From Saprospiraceae bacterium (GTDB lineage: Bacteria; Bacteroidota; Bacteroidia; Chitinophagales; Saprospiraceae), in assembly GCA_016717145.1 (NCBI GenBank), contig JADKGD010000011.1, positions 1 to 58,651 on the forward strand: a stretch of DNA of 58,651 bases. Direction: 5' to 3'. This document shows positions 19,103 to 28,535 of the stretch, piece after piece. Position numbers and translations under genes: made by a program. The notes beneath the pieces are model-generated. The model was not told where the DNA came from. It made no database searches and saw nothing but the letters and a program-made list of their open reading frames with translations. Each line of letters starts with the position of its first letter. Position 1 is the stretch's first letter.

Positions 19103-22100
19103 ATGAAAAAGTTAGTTTTACTTACAACTTTTTGGCTTTGTTTGTCAAATATGATATTTAGTCAAACCGAAACAGAGCCAAACAATAATGCTGCACAGGC
19201 AAATGTTTTGATTTTTAATGGCAATCAAAACGGATTCATTGACGAAACGGATGTAGCGGATTGGTATATTTTACGGATTCCACAAGGTGGTAACTTAAAG
19301 TTAAGATTTTCTGCCGACGGTGGCCATGAAGCTAATATATATCTAAAAGACAGCAGCCAATTAGATATTGATTTGGCAAAAGCAAGTTCTTATTTCAACG
19401 ACAGGAAATTGGACTCTCTGGTATTTCCTATACTGAAAGGTACTTATTATGTCGCTGTTTTAAGGTCAAGAGGTAGTGGCACTTATAAAATTGAATCGTC
19501 ATTACAAATCCTACAATGGGCAGAAGATGCTGAACCAAACAATGAGTCCTCCAATTCTCTGATGTTGCCTGTCAATGGAGAGGTCACCGGCTTGATTGGG
19601 CATTATGACACTCGTGTAAAAACCTTTGACCCTTTTGACTGGTATAAAATAAAAATTCCACAAGGTGGTAACTTAAAGTTAAGATTTTCTGCCGACGGTG
19701 GCCATGAAGTCAACATTTATCTGAAAGACAGCAGCCAATTAGATATTGATTTGGCAAAAGCAAGTTCTTATTTCAACGACAGGAAATTGGACTCTCTTGT
19801 ATTTCCTTTGCTGAAAGGCACTTATTATGTTGCTGTTATCAGAACAAGAGGCAGTGGCGCTTATAAAATTGAATCGTCTTTGCAAATCTTACAATGGGCA
19901 GAAGATGCTGAACCAAACAATGAGTCCTCCAATTCTCTGATGTTGGCTGTCAATGGAGAGGTCACTGGCTTGATTGGGCATTATGACACTCGTGTAAAAA
20001 CCTTTGACCCTTTTGACTGGTATAAAATCACCATTCCACTAGGTGGTAACTTAAAGTTAAGATTTTCTGCCGACGGTGGCCATGAAGTCAACATTTATCT
20101 GAAAGACAGCAGCCAATTAGATATTGATTTGGCAAAAGCAAGTTCTTATTTCAACGACAGGAAATTGGACTCTCTTGTATTTCCTTTACTGAAAGGCACT
20201 TATTATGTCGCGGTTATCAGGACAAGAGGTAGCGGTGCTTATAAAATTGAATCTTCATTACAAATCTTACAATGGGCAGAAGATGCTGAACCAAACAATG
20301 AGTTCTCCAACTCTCTGTTCTTGCCTGTCAATGGAGAGGTCACTGGCTTGATTGGGCATTATGACACTCGTGTAAAAACCTTTGACCCTTTTGACTGGTA
20401 TAAAATCACCATTCCACAAGGTGGAAACTTAAAGTTAAGATTTTCTGCCGACGGTGGTCATGAAGTCAACATTTATCTGAAAGACAGCAGCCAATTAGAT
20501 ATTGATTTAGCAAAAGCAAGTTCTTATTTCAACGACAGGAAATTGGACTCTCTCGTATTTCCTTTACTTAAAGGTACTTACTACGTCGCCGTTATAAGGA
20601 CAAGAGGTAGCGGAGCATATAAAATTGAATCGTCTTTGCAAATATCTCCATGGGGTGAAGATAAAGAACCCAATGACCAATGGGAACAAGCCAACATATT
20701 TTCTATCCACTCAACTATTGGGGGTTCAATAAACCACTATAATCCAACTATTAAAAATTATGATAGTGAAGATTGGTTTAAAATTAAAACAGATAGAAGA
20801 GGTCTTGTCATAATTAACCTTCAATCGGATGGCAATAGCGAAGCCACCATTTACATCAAAGACAGTACACAACTCAATACTAATTTAGCAAGTGCATCTT
20901 TCTATTTTGGAAACAAGGTACAAGATTCCTTGGTAACATTTGTACGTAAGGGAACATATTATATGGTTATATATAAATCCAGAGGGAGTGGTTTCTATAA
21001 AGCAACCTCAACATTAATCCCATCGCCTGACGTCAAATTTAGTTATATCCAAAATGATAACAGGTTAGTATTTGAAAATAAGACGACAGGAAGCGATCAT
21101 TTTAACTGGAATTTTGATGATGGCACTCCGAATGTAAGTTCAATAAACCCGTTGCATGAGTATGTACTGCCAGGAGAATATGATGTATGTCTTATTGCTG
21201 AAAACAGGGGAGGCAAAGACACCTTGTGTACCAGAATAACTGTAAGAGGCCTTGCCAGAGTTTTACCAAACTCAGGAGGTAACACTGGTGAAGTAACCAT
21301 TCAAGTTTTTGGCGGGGGATTGGATACATTTTACAAAGTATATCTTGTTCAGAATAATCAGATAAAAGTTAGTTCCAATGATGTGGGATTCGGTGGCAAA
21401 GGTACTATTTTAGCATTTTATGACTTACATAATATACCTGTTGGTACCTATGATGTATTAGTAGAAAAACAAGGGGGGCCTTCGTATATCCTACAAAATA
21501 GCTTTACCATAATACAAGGTATGGAGGCTGATCCATGGGTAACTATTAGTGGCAGAGACAGGATGCTTTATAACACGTGGACGAACTATACTATAACTTA
21601 TGGAAACAATGGCAATGTCGACGCCATGGGTGTCCCACTTTGGATTGTCGTTAGCAATCAACCGGGCGTGGAAATAGATATGAGTGCCATAAAAATCGTA
21701 TTACCTGATGAAGCTAAGGAGTGGGGCCTACAAAACATTTCACAAGATTTACTGCCTTATACGTATGTTGATTCTTTATTTGGAGAACCATTCAAGGGTA
21801 AAGTGTATGCCTACATGATACCATTTATTGCACCTGGTGTTACAAAAAGTTTTCAAATAAAAATTAAAACCAATCAGGATATTGAAGTCATGGCCTGGGT
21901 GAATCCACCATATTATCGTTCACCGTTTATTTCAGATATATGGGAATGTGCTAAAAAGGAATTATTAACATCCGCGATTAAAGATGGTATCTTTGGTCAG
22001 GTTAAAGAGCTCTTCGGTGCACAAACAGAATGTCTTTTGAGTATATTGGATAAAGTCAATTCGTTGCGCGGCGAAGCAACACGAGAAGATAGAAAAGTCG

Positions 22101-23407
22101 ATGGAACTACTTTCGGCGTTTGGGTTTATGGTTATGGCTTGACCCTTATCAAATGTGGTCTGGCTTATGCGCCTGGTACAGGTCTAGCAGCAACTTTTTT
22201 TACTCAATTGGCAAAAACCCAAAAAAGACTAGCACAAGCTGCAAAAATTCTTGACTGCGCACGGTTGAAAGACAATCAACGCAGAACCATCAAAGCAGTA
22301 TCTTCACTCGACCCTAATGAAAAATCAGGTTTGACAGGTTATGGTGATGATAACTACATCTTGGATCAAAAAACAATACCATATACCATTCACTTTGAAA
22401 ATAAAGCATCAGCCACCGCACCGGCACATACAGTTTATGTGACTGATACATTGGATAAAACAACATTTGATCTGAATTCATTTAGTCTGGGCGACATCGT
22501 GATTGGTGATCAGCTTATCCGTCCGGAAAAAGGTTTAAAGGAGTATGTGACTGACGAAAAAATAAATGGTAAAAATGTCACTGCCCGGGTTTATGCTAAA
22601 ATTGACCAGAATACAGGTATTGTTAATTGGGTGATCCGAAGTCTTGACCCTGTGATGCTGGAAGACATCGAAGACCCTGATCTGGGTTTTCTTCCTCCAA
22701 ACATTACAAATCCTGAAGGTCAGGGCAGCGTCTCATTTACGGTTCAAGTAAAAGGTGAGCCCATTCATGATGAACAGATATATAATTCGGCATCTATTGT
22801 CTTTGACGCCAATCCACCTATTCTAACGAATGAACACTTAGTCACCTTTGACTTGCTGGCTCCTGAGAGCAGTATTGCACCACTTCCGGCTACTACTCAT
22901 CAGGAAAAAGTTACGATTCACTGGTCAGGTACGGATAGTGGTTCAGGTTTGAAGAGTTATAATATTTATTTGTCAACTCCGGATGTGAAAGACAGTTTAT
23001 GGATCGCAAATACTACCGACAAATCAGCTGAATTTAAAGGTGAAGCAGGACGTACCTATAGTTTTTATACTGTAGCGGTGGATAATGTTGGAAACATCGA
23101 AACACAGCCTGTAAGCCCTGATGCAGAAATCAGTTTTTTGGTGGCTACAGATGATGTTTATTCAGATCAAAGACTTAAAGTATATCCAAACCCTGGAAGT
23201 GATCTTGTACACATAGTAGCCGCATCTGATATTTCAGGAATGTTCAGCATTTCCGATCTCAACGGAAAAGAGGTTAATCACCTACAAATAGCAGAAACAT
23301 CCAAAAATCTAATCTCCGTTCGAGACTGGTCTTCAGGCGTATATTTCTGGAAACTGACAAACCGGTCCGGTTCTATAATTACAGGTAAAATTGTCATTAT
23401 ACATTAG
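19103..23407 (+). CDS. large T9SS surface protein with tandem pre-peptidase-C-like repeats
   Basis: 1434 residues. Signal peptide to about residue 21. Then five pre-peptidase-C-like (PPC) modules starting EPNN...DWY, the middle three (from residues 144, 270 and 396) almost identical over a 126-residue period. A PKD module follows (about 650-715, FNWNFDDGTP and HEYVLPGEYDV), then a TIG-like module, a conserved Bacteroidota module that starts SLDPNEKSGLTGYG (about residue 1068), a fibronectin-like module and a C-terminal T9SS type A sorting tail (about 1356-1434, LKVYPNPGSD to GKIVIIH). No enzyme domain is evident, so adhesion or matrix binding is the best guess. Followed by a terminator at 23445. 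Intact despite the repeats. Confidence 0.88.
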   Translation: MKKLVLLTTFWLCLSNMIFSQTETEPNNNAAQANVLIFNGNQNGFIDETDVADWYILRIPQGGNLKLRFSADGGHEANIYLKDSSQLDIDLAKASSYFNDRKLDSLVFPILKGTYYVAVLRSRGSGTYKIESSLQILQWAEDAEPNNESSNSLMLPVNGEVTGLIGHYDTRVKTFDPFDWYKIKIPQGGNLKLRFSADGGHEVNIYLKDSSQLDIDLAKASSYFNDRKLDSLVFPLLKGTYYVAVIRTRGSGAYKIESSLQILQWAEDAEPNNESSNSLMLAVNGEVTGLIGHYDTRVKTFDPFDWYKITIPLGGNLKLRFSADGGHEVNIYLKDSSQLDIDLAKASSYFNDRKLDSLVFPLLKGTYYVAVIRTRGSGAYKIESSLQILQWAEDAEPNNEFSNSLFLPVNGEVTGLIGHYDTRVKTFDPFDWYKITIPQGGNLKLRFSADGGHEVNIYLKDSSQLDIDLAKASSYFNDRKLDSLVFPLLKGTYYVAVIRTRGSGAYKIESSLQISPWGEDKEPNDQWEQANIFSIHSTIGGSINHYNPTIKNYDSEDWFKIKTDRRGLVIINLQSDGNSEATIYIKDSTQLNTNLASASFYFGNKVQDSLVTFVRKGTYYMVIYKSRGSGFYKATSTLIPSPDVKFSYIQNDNRLVFENKTTGSDHFNWNFDDGTPNVSSINPLHEYVLPGEYDVCLIAENRGGKDTLCTRITVRGLARVLPNSGGNTGEVTIQVFGGGLDTFYKVYLVQNNQIKVSSNDVGFGGKGTILAFYDLHNIPVGTYDVLVEKQGGPSYILQNSFTIIQGMEADPWVTISGRDRMLYNTWTNYTITYGNNGNVDAMGVPLWIVVSNQPGVEIDMSAIKIVLPDEAKEWGLQNISQDLLPYTYVDSLFGEPFKGKVYAYMIPFIAPGVTKSFQIKIKTNQDIEVMAWVNPPYYRSPFISDIWECAKKELLTSAIKDGIFGQVKELFGAQTECLLSILDKVNSLRGEATREDRKVDGTTFGVWVYGYGLTLIKCGLAYAPGTGLAATFFTQLAKTQKRLAQAAKILDCARLKDNQRRTIKAVSSLDPNEKSGLTGYGDDNYILDQKTIPYTIHFENKASATAPAHTVYVTDTLDKTTFDLNSFSLGDIVIGDQLIRPEKGLKEYVTDEKINGKNVTARVYAKIDQNTGIVNWVIRSLDPVMLEDIEDPDLGFLPPNITNPEGQGSVSFTVQVKGEPIHDEQIYNSASIVFDANPPILTNEHLVTFDLLAPESSIAPLPATTHQEKVTIHWSGTDSGSGLKSYNIYLSTPDVKDSLWIANTTDKSAEFKGEAGRTYSFYTVAVDNVGNIETQPVSPDAEISFLVATDDVYSDQRLKVYPNPGSDLVHIVAASDISGMFSISDLNGKEVNHLQIAETSKNLISVRDWSSGVYFWKLTNRSGSIITGKIVIIH
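19532..20665 (+). repeat. three 378-base tandem repeat units inside the T9SS gene
   Basis: Units start at about 19532, 19910 and 20288; spacing between equivalent bases is exactly 378, and a fourth, diverged unit keeps the same phase from about 20666. The central third of each unit (encoding GGNLKLRFSADGGHE to FPLLKGTYYVAV) differs at only a few bases. Such identity between units implies recent duplication or gene conversion and makes unit number prone to change, both in the cell and in assembly. Confidence 0.9.
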
Positions 23408-23444
23408 TTGAGTAATCGTTAAGTATACGAATAAGACAAAAGTT

Positions 23445-23479
23445 AAGCCCTTTAGTAAAAAAATACTGAAGGGCTTTTT
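23445..23479 (+). terminator. rho-independent terminator
   Basis: Stem AGCCCTT-AGTA / TACT-AAGGGCT with one mismatch around an A-rich loop, followed by TTTTT; 38 bases after the T9SS gene. It also faces the convergent membrane-protein gene, so it may serve both. Confidence 0.8.
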
Positions 23480-23549
23480 GTAACTTGTAGACTTTGAAAC
23501 GCTTAGAATAGTATTTTCTGTTTATTTGGTAATATTTACCACAAATAAA

Positions 23550-24185
23550 TTATGATATGTTATCGTCCATGGTGCTCTCCATATCTTCCCATTCGGCTAA
23601 AGTGATTTTCAACCTTTCTTTATCTTTGTTTTTGAAGGCTCCAAATTTAAATGCCGCAAGATATATGACCAGTGTTATAATCGTCATTATCGCCAGATCA
23701 ACAATGCTACTACCCCAGCCTTCTTTTATTATTTTATTGGGTAAAAAAGACCAGGGCACCAGTAGTCCGATACTTAAAGAGATTATACCAAAGTATTTGT
23801 CGTATACTTCATTTTTTTTATAATAATCAAGGATGTTTTTGATGGTGGTTTTTAAATTATTAAGCGATAGATCTGTCTTAATATGACTGTTAAATGTATA
23901 CAACGATGCCGCGGCAATTATAATGATAACCATAAGTAAAACGAAAGGTACATACTGATAAATAAATAAAAAATCAAAAGGATTGCCCAGTAATACTGCT
24001 ATAATAAACATACATTCGACGGCAAGGATAGCAAGTAAGCCCAATTGTTTGTTTTTCAATTGTTCCAGTATGGCTGAGGATTTTTGATGCAAAATGGCGT
24101 CGACAAGTTTTTTATTGATCTTTTCTGTACGGTCCAATTTTTTTTCGAGTTTAAGCCACTCTATTTTTAAGGCTTCAAGTTCCAT
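23550..24185 (-). CDS. membrane protein paired with the ECF sigma factor
   Basis: 211 residues: a charged helical start (MELEALKIEWLKLEKKLDRTEKINKKL) that could form a coiled coil, then about four membrane helices (LGLLAILAVECMFIIAVLL, VPFVLLMVIIIIAAASLY, GIISLSIGLLVPW, LAIMTIITLVIYLAAF). It follows the sigma-factor gene by six bases on the same strand, the usual place of an anti-sigma factor, yet it has no zinc-binding anti-sigma motif. Role as a membrane-bound regulator of that sigma factor is inferred from position only. No recognised family name. Confidence 0.75.
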   Translation of the reverse strand: MELEALKIEWLKLEKKLDRTEKINKKLVDAILHQKSSAILEQLKNKQLGLLAILAVECMFIIAVLLGNPFDFLFIYQYVPFVLLMVIIIIAAASLYTFNSHIKTDLSLNNLKTTIKNILDYYKKNEVYDKYFGIISLSIGLLVPWSFLPNKIIKEGWGSSIVDLAIMTIITLVIYLAAFKFGAFKNKDKERLKITLAEWEDMESTMDDNIS

Positions 24186-24191
24186 AATATA

Positions 24192-24671
24192 CTACTTTAT
24201 AATATTTGATAATTTTGTTTTAATACGATTAAGTTTTACGCCTACATTAGTTTTTGAAAAACCTGTGATCTCACTGATTTCATGGTAGCTTTTATCTTCA
24301 AGATACAATAAAATGATCGATTTTTCTATGGCATCAAGTTGGTTGATAGCGTCGTGCAACATGGAAGTTTTTTCTTCTTCATCTTCACTATCCAACAAAT
24401 CCGGGATATCCAAATGTATTATTTCGTCACTTTGACGTACCGTTCTCCTGTTTTTTTTTATATATGTGACGGCTGTATTAATGGCAACACGATATACCCA
24501 TGTACTAAGCGCTGAGTCTCCTCTGAAGCCGCTATAAGACTTCCACATCTGGAGCAAAATTTCCTGAAATAAGTCTTTTTTATCTTCTTGTTCATAACAA
24601 TAAAGATTGCATACCTTAAATATCAGGCCTCTGTTTGCATTAATTATCTGTAAAAATTCCTCCTTCATCAT
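24192..24671 (-). CDS. ECF-type RNA polymerase sigma factor
   Basis: 159 residues. Region 2 is seen in EDKKDLFQEILLQMWKSY and STWVYRVAINTAVTYIKKNR (residues about 28-80; the -10 recognition and core-binding helices), and region 4 in LDAIEKSIILLYLEDKSYHEIS then FSKTNVGVKLNRIKTKL (about 110-156; the -35 helix-turn-helix). The acidic linker between them is longer than average (DLLDSEDEEEK). The second codon is also ATG, so the start may be either. Transcribed away from the MarR gene; forms an operon with the membrane protein downstream. Confidence 0.9.
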   Translation of the reverse strand: MMKEEFLQIINANRGLIFKVCNLYCYEQEDKKDLFQEILLQMWKSYSGFRGDSALSTWVYRVAINTAVTYIKKNRRTVRQSDEIIHLDIPDLLDSEDEEEKTSMLHDAINQLDAIEKSIILLYLEDKSYHEISEITGFSKTNVGVKLNRIKTKLSNIIK

Positions 24672-24849
24672 GGTAAATATATCTCATTAGTATGCTTGCA
24701 CATGATTTTATTACACATAAAATTAAATAAATAAAAAATATTTTTGCTTAAGGCTAGTTTCAAGTGCATATGTCAATGAAAATCCATGAATTATGTCCTG
24801 TGAAGCCACTGTGTTAAAGTTATATTAAAAAATCAAAAAACATTAATCA

Positions 24850-24883
24850 TTTGTATGTACAAACAAAATTTGTCATATCTTTG
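24850..24883 (+). promoter_or_regulatory. marR promoter with overlapping palindrome
   Basis: TTTG at 24850-24853, 22 bases, then TATCTTTG at 24876-24883: a good Bacteroidota promoter whose -7 element ends eight bases before the MarR start codon. The -33 element is part of an inverted repeat TTTGTA-TG-TACAAA (24850-24863). The right half, ATGTACAA, recurs before the next gene at 25337. This placement fits autorepression by MarR. Confidence 0.65.
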
Positions 24884-24891
24884 CCTTCGAA

Positions 24892-25317
24892 ATGGAAAAA
24901 CATAGTTCACCATATTGCGGTTGTCTCTATTTTTCGACGAATGCACTGTCGAGAATAATGACTAAAATGGCAGACGAAGAGTTTACCATAACAGGTCTTT
25001 CAAGTTCGTATGCTTTTCTTTTGATGGTCGTAAATAATAAGCCCGGAGTTCAGCCAAAAGAAATTGGCCAACAGATGCAACTTACGCCTTCTACCATCAC
25101 AAGATTGATTGAAAAACTGGAACAAAAAAAACTGGTGGAGCGAAAGACAAATGGTCGAATGACAGAAGTATATCCGACGGACAAAGGATTACAATTGGAA
25201 CCAAAAATCAAAGAGGCCTGGATGAATTTATTTCACAGGTATACTGAGTTGCTCGGAAAAGAAGAAGGTCAAAAACTAACATCAAACATTTATGATGCGG
25301 TTAAAATTTTAATCTGA
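24892..25317 (+). CDS. MarR-family transcriptional regulator
   Basis: 141 residues with a winged helix: QPKEIGQQMQLTPSTITRLIEKLEQKKLVERK (about 60-92; helix-turn-helix plus recognition helix) and the wing MTEVYPTDKG. The N-terminal CGCLYFSTNALSR and C-terminal helices form the dimer domain; the Cys pair near residue 9-11 (YCGC) could be a redox sensor, which is only an inference. MarR proteins usually repress nearby exporters or detoxifying enzymes and let go when they bind a phenol, quinone or oxidant. The two reductases and the MFS exporter that follow on the same strand are the natural targets. Confidence 0.88.
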   Translation: MEKHSSPYCGCLYFSTNALSRIMTKMADEEFTITGLSSSYAFLLMVVNNKPGVQPKEIGQQMQLTPSTITRLIEKLEQKKLVERKTNGRMTEVYPTDKGLQLEPKIKEAWMNLFHRYTELLGKEEGQKLTSNIYDAVKILI

Positions 25318-25332
25318 TTTTTTTTAATATTA

Positions 25333-25345
25333 TTATATGTACAAC
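25333..25345 (+). promoter_or_regulatory. second candidate MarR operator
   Basis: TTATATGTACAAC lies 37 bases before the reductase gene and shares ATGTACAA and the following CAAA with the palindrome in the marR promoter. The left arm is degenerate, so confidence is modest. Confidence 0.4.
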
Positions 25346-25381
25346 CAAATTATTTATTTTATAACTAATAAAATCTAAAAA

Positions 25382-26026
25382 ATGAATAGAATCGGAATTA
25401 TCGGATCAGGAGCAGTTGCTCAAACACTGGGAGCTGGATTCATAAAACATGGATATCAGGTTATGTTGGGTACCAGAGACAAAACAAAACTTGCTGACTG
25501 GCAAAAAAGCTCAGGGGCCAATGCACAAATAGGGACTTTTGCAGAAACTGCCAAGTTTGGTGATATCATAGTTCTTGCAGTAAAAGGAAATATAGCCAAA
25601 GATGTACTTGGTTTGATAGGGCAAAAATATGACAGGTAAAACAATCATAGACACCACCAATCCCATAGCTGATACGCCGCCAAGCAATGGTGTACTAAGT
25701 TTTTTTACAAATATGAATAAATCGTTGATGGAAGAATTGCAGGCTCTTGCCCCTGATGCACATTTTGTTAAAGCGTTCAATAGTGTGGGAAATCCGTCTA
25801 TGGTCAATCCTTCTTTTGATACAAAACCAACCATGTTTATTTGCGGTAATGATGACAATGCCAAAAAGGAAGTATCAAAATCATCGACCTGTTGGGATGG
25901 GAGGCTGCCGATTTTGGCAAAGCAGAGTCTGCCAGAGCCATAGAACCGCTATGTATGTTGTGGTGTATCAAAGGATTTACACAGAACAGCTGGACACACG
26001 CTTTTAAATTATTAACACACAAATAA
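25382..26026 (+). pseudogene. F420-/NADP-dependent reductase-like protein, frameshifted
   Basis: Rossmann-fold protein of the 'NADP oxidoreductase, coenzyme F420-dependent' family, which in most bacteria uses NADP(H) alone. The nucleotide loop GIIGSGAVAQTLGAGF (residues 4-19) and IIDTTNPIAD are clear. One-base shifts near 25630 and near 25872 split it; corrected, it reads on through AFNSVGNPSMVNP and KIIDLLGWEAADFG to SWTHAFKLLTHK at 26026, about 214 residues and normal for the family. First gene after MarR and ahead of a second reductase 25 bases downstream, so a reductase operon under MarR control is likely. Confidence 0.8.
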
Positions 26027-26051
26027 ATTAACCATTAAATAAATATATAAA

Positions 26052-26938
26052 ATGTACGTAATCACAGGAGCGACAGGAAACACCGGTAAAATTATTGCTT
26101 CAACGCTATTGGATGCAGGCAAAAAAGTAAGAATCATCAGCCGAAGTGCTGAGAAAGCAAAAGAACTTACAGACAAAGGTGCAGAACTTTTTCTTGGGGA
26201 TACGAGCGATGTCGGATTGCTAAAAAAAGCATTCGAGGGTGCCACAGCTGTGTACGCAATGTTACCTATGGAGTGGCAGACAACAGATTATACTGAATCA
26301 CAAATTGCCCACTCAAAGGCAATTACGGAAGCACTAAAAGAATGTAAGGTAAAATATGTCGTTTCTTTAAGTAGCCAGGAGCTCATCTGGAAAGTGGTTC
26401 CGGCGTTGTGCTTGGTCTGCATAAGATGGAGCAGATGTTTAATCAGGTAGAAGGACTCAACACATTACATTTAAGACCAAGCTATTTTATGGAAAACACT
26501 TTAGGAATGGTAGGTCTTATAAAACAAGCAGGCATCATGGGTTCTCCGATAAAGGCTGATCTTTCTTTTCCGGTCATTGCTACAAAAGACATTGCAGCCT
26601 ATGCATCCAAAAGGTTATTGGCCCTGGATTTTAATGGCCATAATGTTCAGGATCTTTTAGGAAGCAGAGAAGTTACTTATCCCGAAATGACAAAAGTATA
26701 TGGTGCAGCGATTGGCAAACCTGATTTAAGTTATGTCGAATTTGCACCTGCAGATTTTAAGCATGCAATGGTAAATCAAATGGGATCTTCTGAAAGTGTA
26801 GCTGATAATTTAAATGAATTTATCAAAGTGATGAACGAGGGTAAAGCTATGGCTAATGCAAAAAGAGACAAAGAAAGTACTACACCTACTGGCATTGAAG
26901 AATTTGCTCATACATTTCAATATGTATACAATATGTAG
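26052..26938 (+). pseudogene. NmrA / QorB-like NAD(P)-binding reductase, frameshifted
   Basis: Atypical short-chain reductase with MYVITGATGNTGKIIA at the start (NAD(P)-binding loop) and VVSLSSQ before a one-base shift near 26379. After correction the sequence reads GAHLESGSGVVLGLHKMEQM, the usual active-site stretch of the NmrA/QorB group, and stays open to YVYNM at 26938 (about 295 residues). QorB-type members reduce quinones with NADPH; this would fit a MarR-controlled electrophile-defence unit, but substrate is inferred. Followed directly by a strong hairpin. Confidence 0.82.
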
Positions 26939-26944
26939 TGATTA

Positions 26945-26983
26945 AATAAGTAGCTGCTCATTTTAAATGGGGAGCTACTTATT
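26945..26983 (+). terminator. hairpin after the reductase operon
   Basis: Perfect 11-base arms AATAAGTAGCT / AGCTACTTATT with a 17-base loop, seven bases after the stop. There is no long T-run after it, so termination may be partial and the MFS gene could be read through. Confidence 0.65.
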
Positions 26984-27194
26984 ACATATATTTGAATGTA
27001 ATAATATTATCAGTTTACATTGAACCAAAATAAGACTCACCAACTTATTTAATATTTTGTTGTTACTTATATTTAAACCTAAAAAACAAATATAAAAAAC
27101 AATAACCCTATTTGTTTTCGTTTTAATTTTGTTCTGACAATGATATTTCCTACATGTTTTTATCTTGTTCATTAAGAAATAATACTTACATCTT

Positions 27195-28424
27195 TTGAAA
27201 CGTAATGAAATCATTCTGGTAGCCCTTCTTGCCCTACTCAATTTTACGCATATCCTGGATTTTATGATCATGATGCCATTGGGTAATATCCTTATGCCCA
27301 AATGGCACTTGACGACATCCGAATTTGCAGTCATAGTTTCAAGCTATTCTTTGGCTGCCTTTGTGAGTAGTTTTGGAGCCATATTTTTTGCTGATAAATT
27401 CGATCGTAAAAATTTATTACTTTTTGCATATGTAGGTTTTTTGATGGGAACTTTCGGATGCGTTTTTGCTACCGGACATTTGACCATGGTATTAGCCAGA
27501 GTAATAACAGGGATATTTGGCGGACTGATCGGCGCACAGGTTTTGAGTATCATAGGTGATGTCATTCCATATGAGCGGCGTGGTCAGGCGATGGGTTTAT
27601 TAATGGGAGGTTTTGCTTTGGCTTCGGTAATCGGTGTGCCATTTGGCTTGTTTTTGGCCAATAAATATGACTGGTACTTTCCTTTTATTGTTGTGGCTGT
27701 AGTCGGTAGTTTATTATATCCATTTTTAATCAGATATATACCACAAGTAAATGAACATCTTATAAAACCTGTACTACTGAAGCAGCGAATTGCCAATTTT
27801 TTTGACATATTCAGGAATGAAACACAAATGACTGCTTTAGCATTCAGCATTCTGATGATCATGGGACATTTTATCATTATACCGCTCATCAATCCATACA
27901 TGGTATTTAATGTTGGTGTACCTCAGGAATACACCCCTTTGATATATTTATTCGGAGGTCTTAGTGCCTTAATCAGTGCACAGATAGCAGGTAAAGCGGC
28001 TGACAGATTTGGTAAAAAGCAGGTATTTGTAGCTTCTGCACTTGTATCCACTATATTTATATTTTTTATCACCAATATGCCGACCATGCCACTATATATT
28101 GTCCTGATTACCTTCGCGTTATGGTTCAGTACAGCTACCGGTCGAACAGTGCCCGGACAAGCTATGACGACCCAAGCTGTTACGACGCAGACAAGAGGTA
28201 GCTTTATGAGTCTTAACTCTTGCGTACAGTCACTGGGATCAGGCCTAGCTACACTGACCAGCGGGTGGATCACCTACAGCGACGAGCATTATGCCATCCA
28301 CAACTACCAAATCCTTGGCTATATTAGTATAGTTTTGGTACTGGCCTGCGTTGGCATGGCATTTAGACTGGACAGGTTGATCATAAAACATTTTACAGGT
28401 CCTGAGGCAAAAACTATGTCCTAA
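27195..28424 (+). CDS. MFS transporter, drug-efflux type
   Basis: 409 residues with about 12 membrane helices. FTHILDFMIMMPLG in helix 1, the loop 2-3 signature variant FADKFDRKNLL, ARVITGIFGGLIGAQVLSIIGD in helix 4 and GKAADRFGKKQVF in the mirrored loop 8-9 mark the drug:proton antiporter branch. The frame has only a TTG start at 27195; the first ATG (residue 24) would cut into helix 1, so TTG is chosen, or the ATG has mutated. Lies downstream of MarR and two reductases, the arrangement expected for export of a toxic compound or its reduced product. Substrate unknown. Confidence 0.85.
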   Translation: MKRNEIILVALLALLNFTHILDFMIMMPLGNILMPKWHLTTSEFAVIVSSYSLAAFVSSFGAIFFADKFDRKNLLLFAYVGFLMGTFGCVFATGHLTMVLARVITGIFGGLIGAQVLSIIGDVIPYERRGQAMGLLMGGFALASVIGVPFGLFLANKYDWYFPFIVVAVVGSLLYPFLIRYIPQVNEHLIKPVLLKQRIANFFDIFRNETQMTALAFSILMIMGHFIIIPLINPYMVFNVGVPQEYTPLIYLFGGLSALISAQIAGKAADRFGKKQVFVASALVSTIFIFFITNMPTMPLYIVLITFALWFSTATGRTVPGQAMTTQAVTTQTRGSFMSLNSCVQSLGSGLATLTSGWITYSDEHYAIHNYQILGYISIVLVLACVGMAFRLDRLIIKHFTGPEAKTMS

Positions 28425-28535
28425 GCATGTATTAAGTAAGTTCTAACACCCTCTTCCGATAGATGCTCAAGTGTAATGTGTTGTCGCCAATGAACAGATA
28501 GTGGTGGTTGAATTTCATGTCATGATGATTATTCC

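Noticed and set aside
19532..20665. CRISPR-like array
   Set aside because: The repeats are 378 bases long, in frame and code for protein modules.
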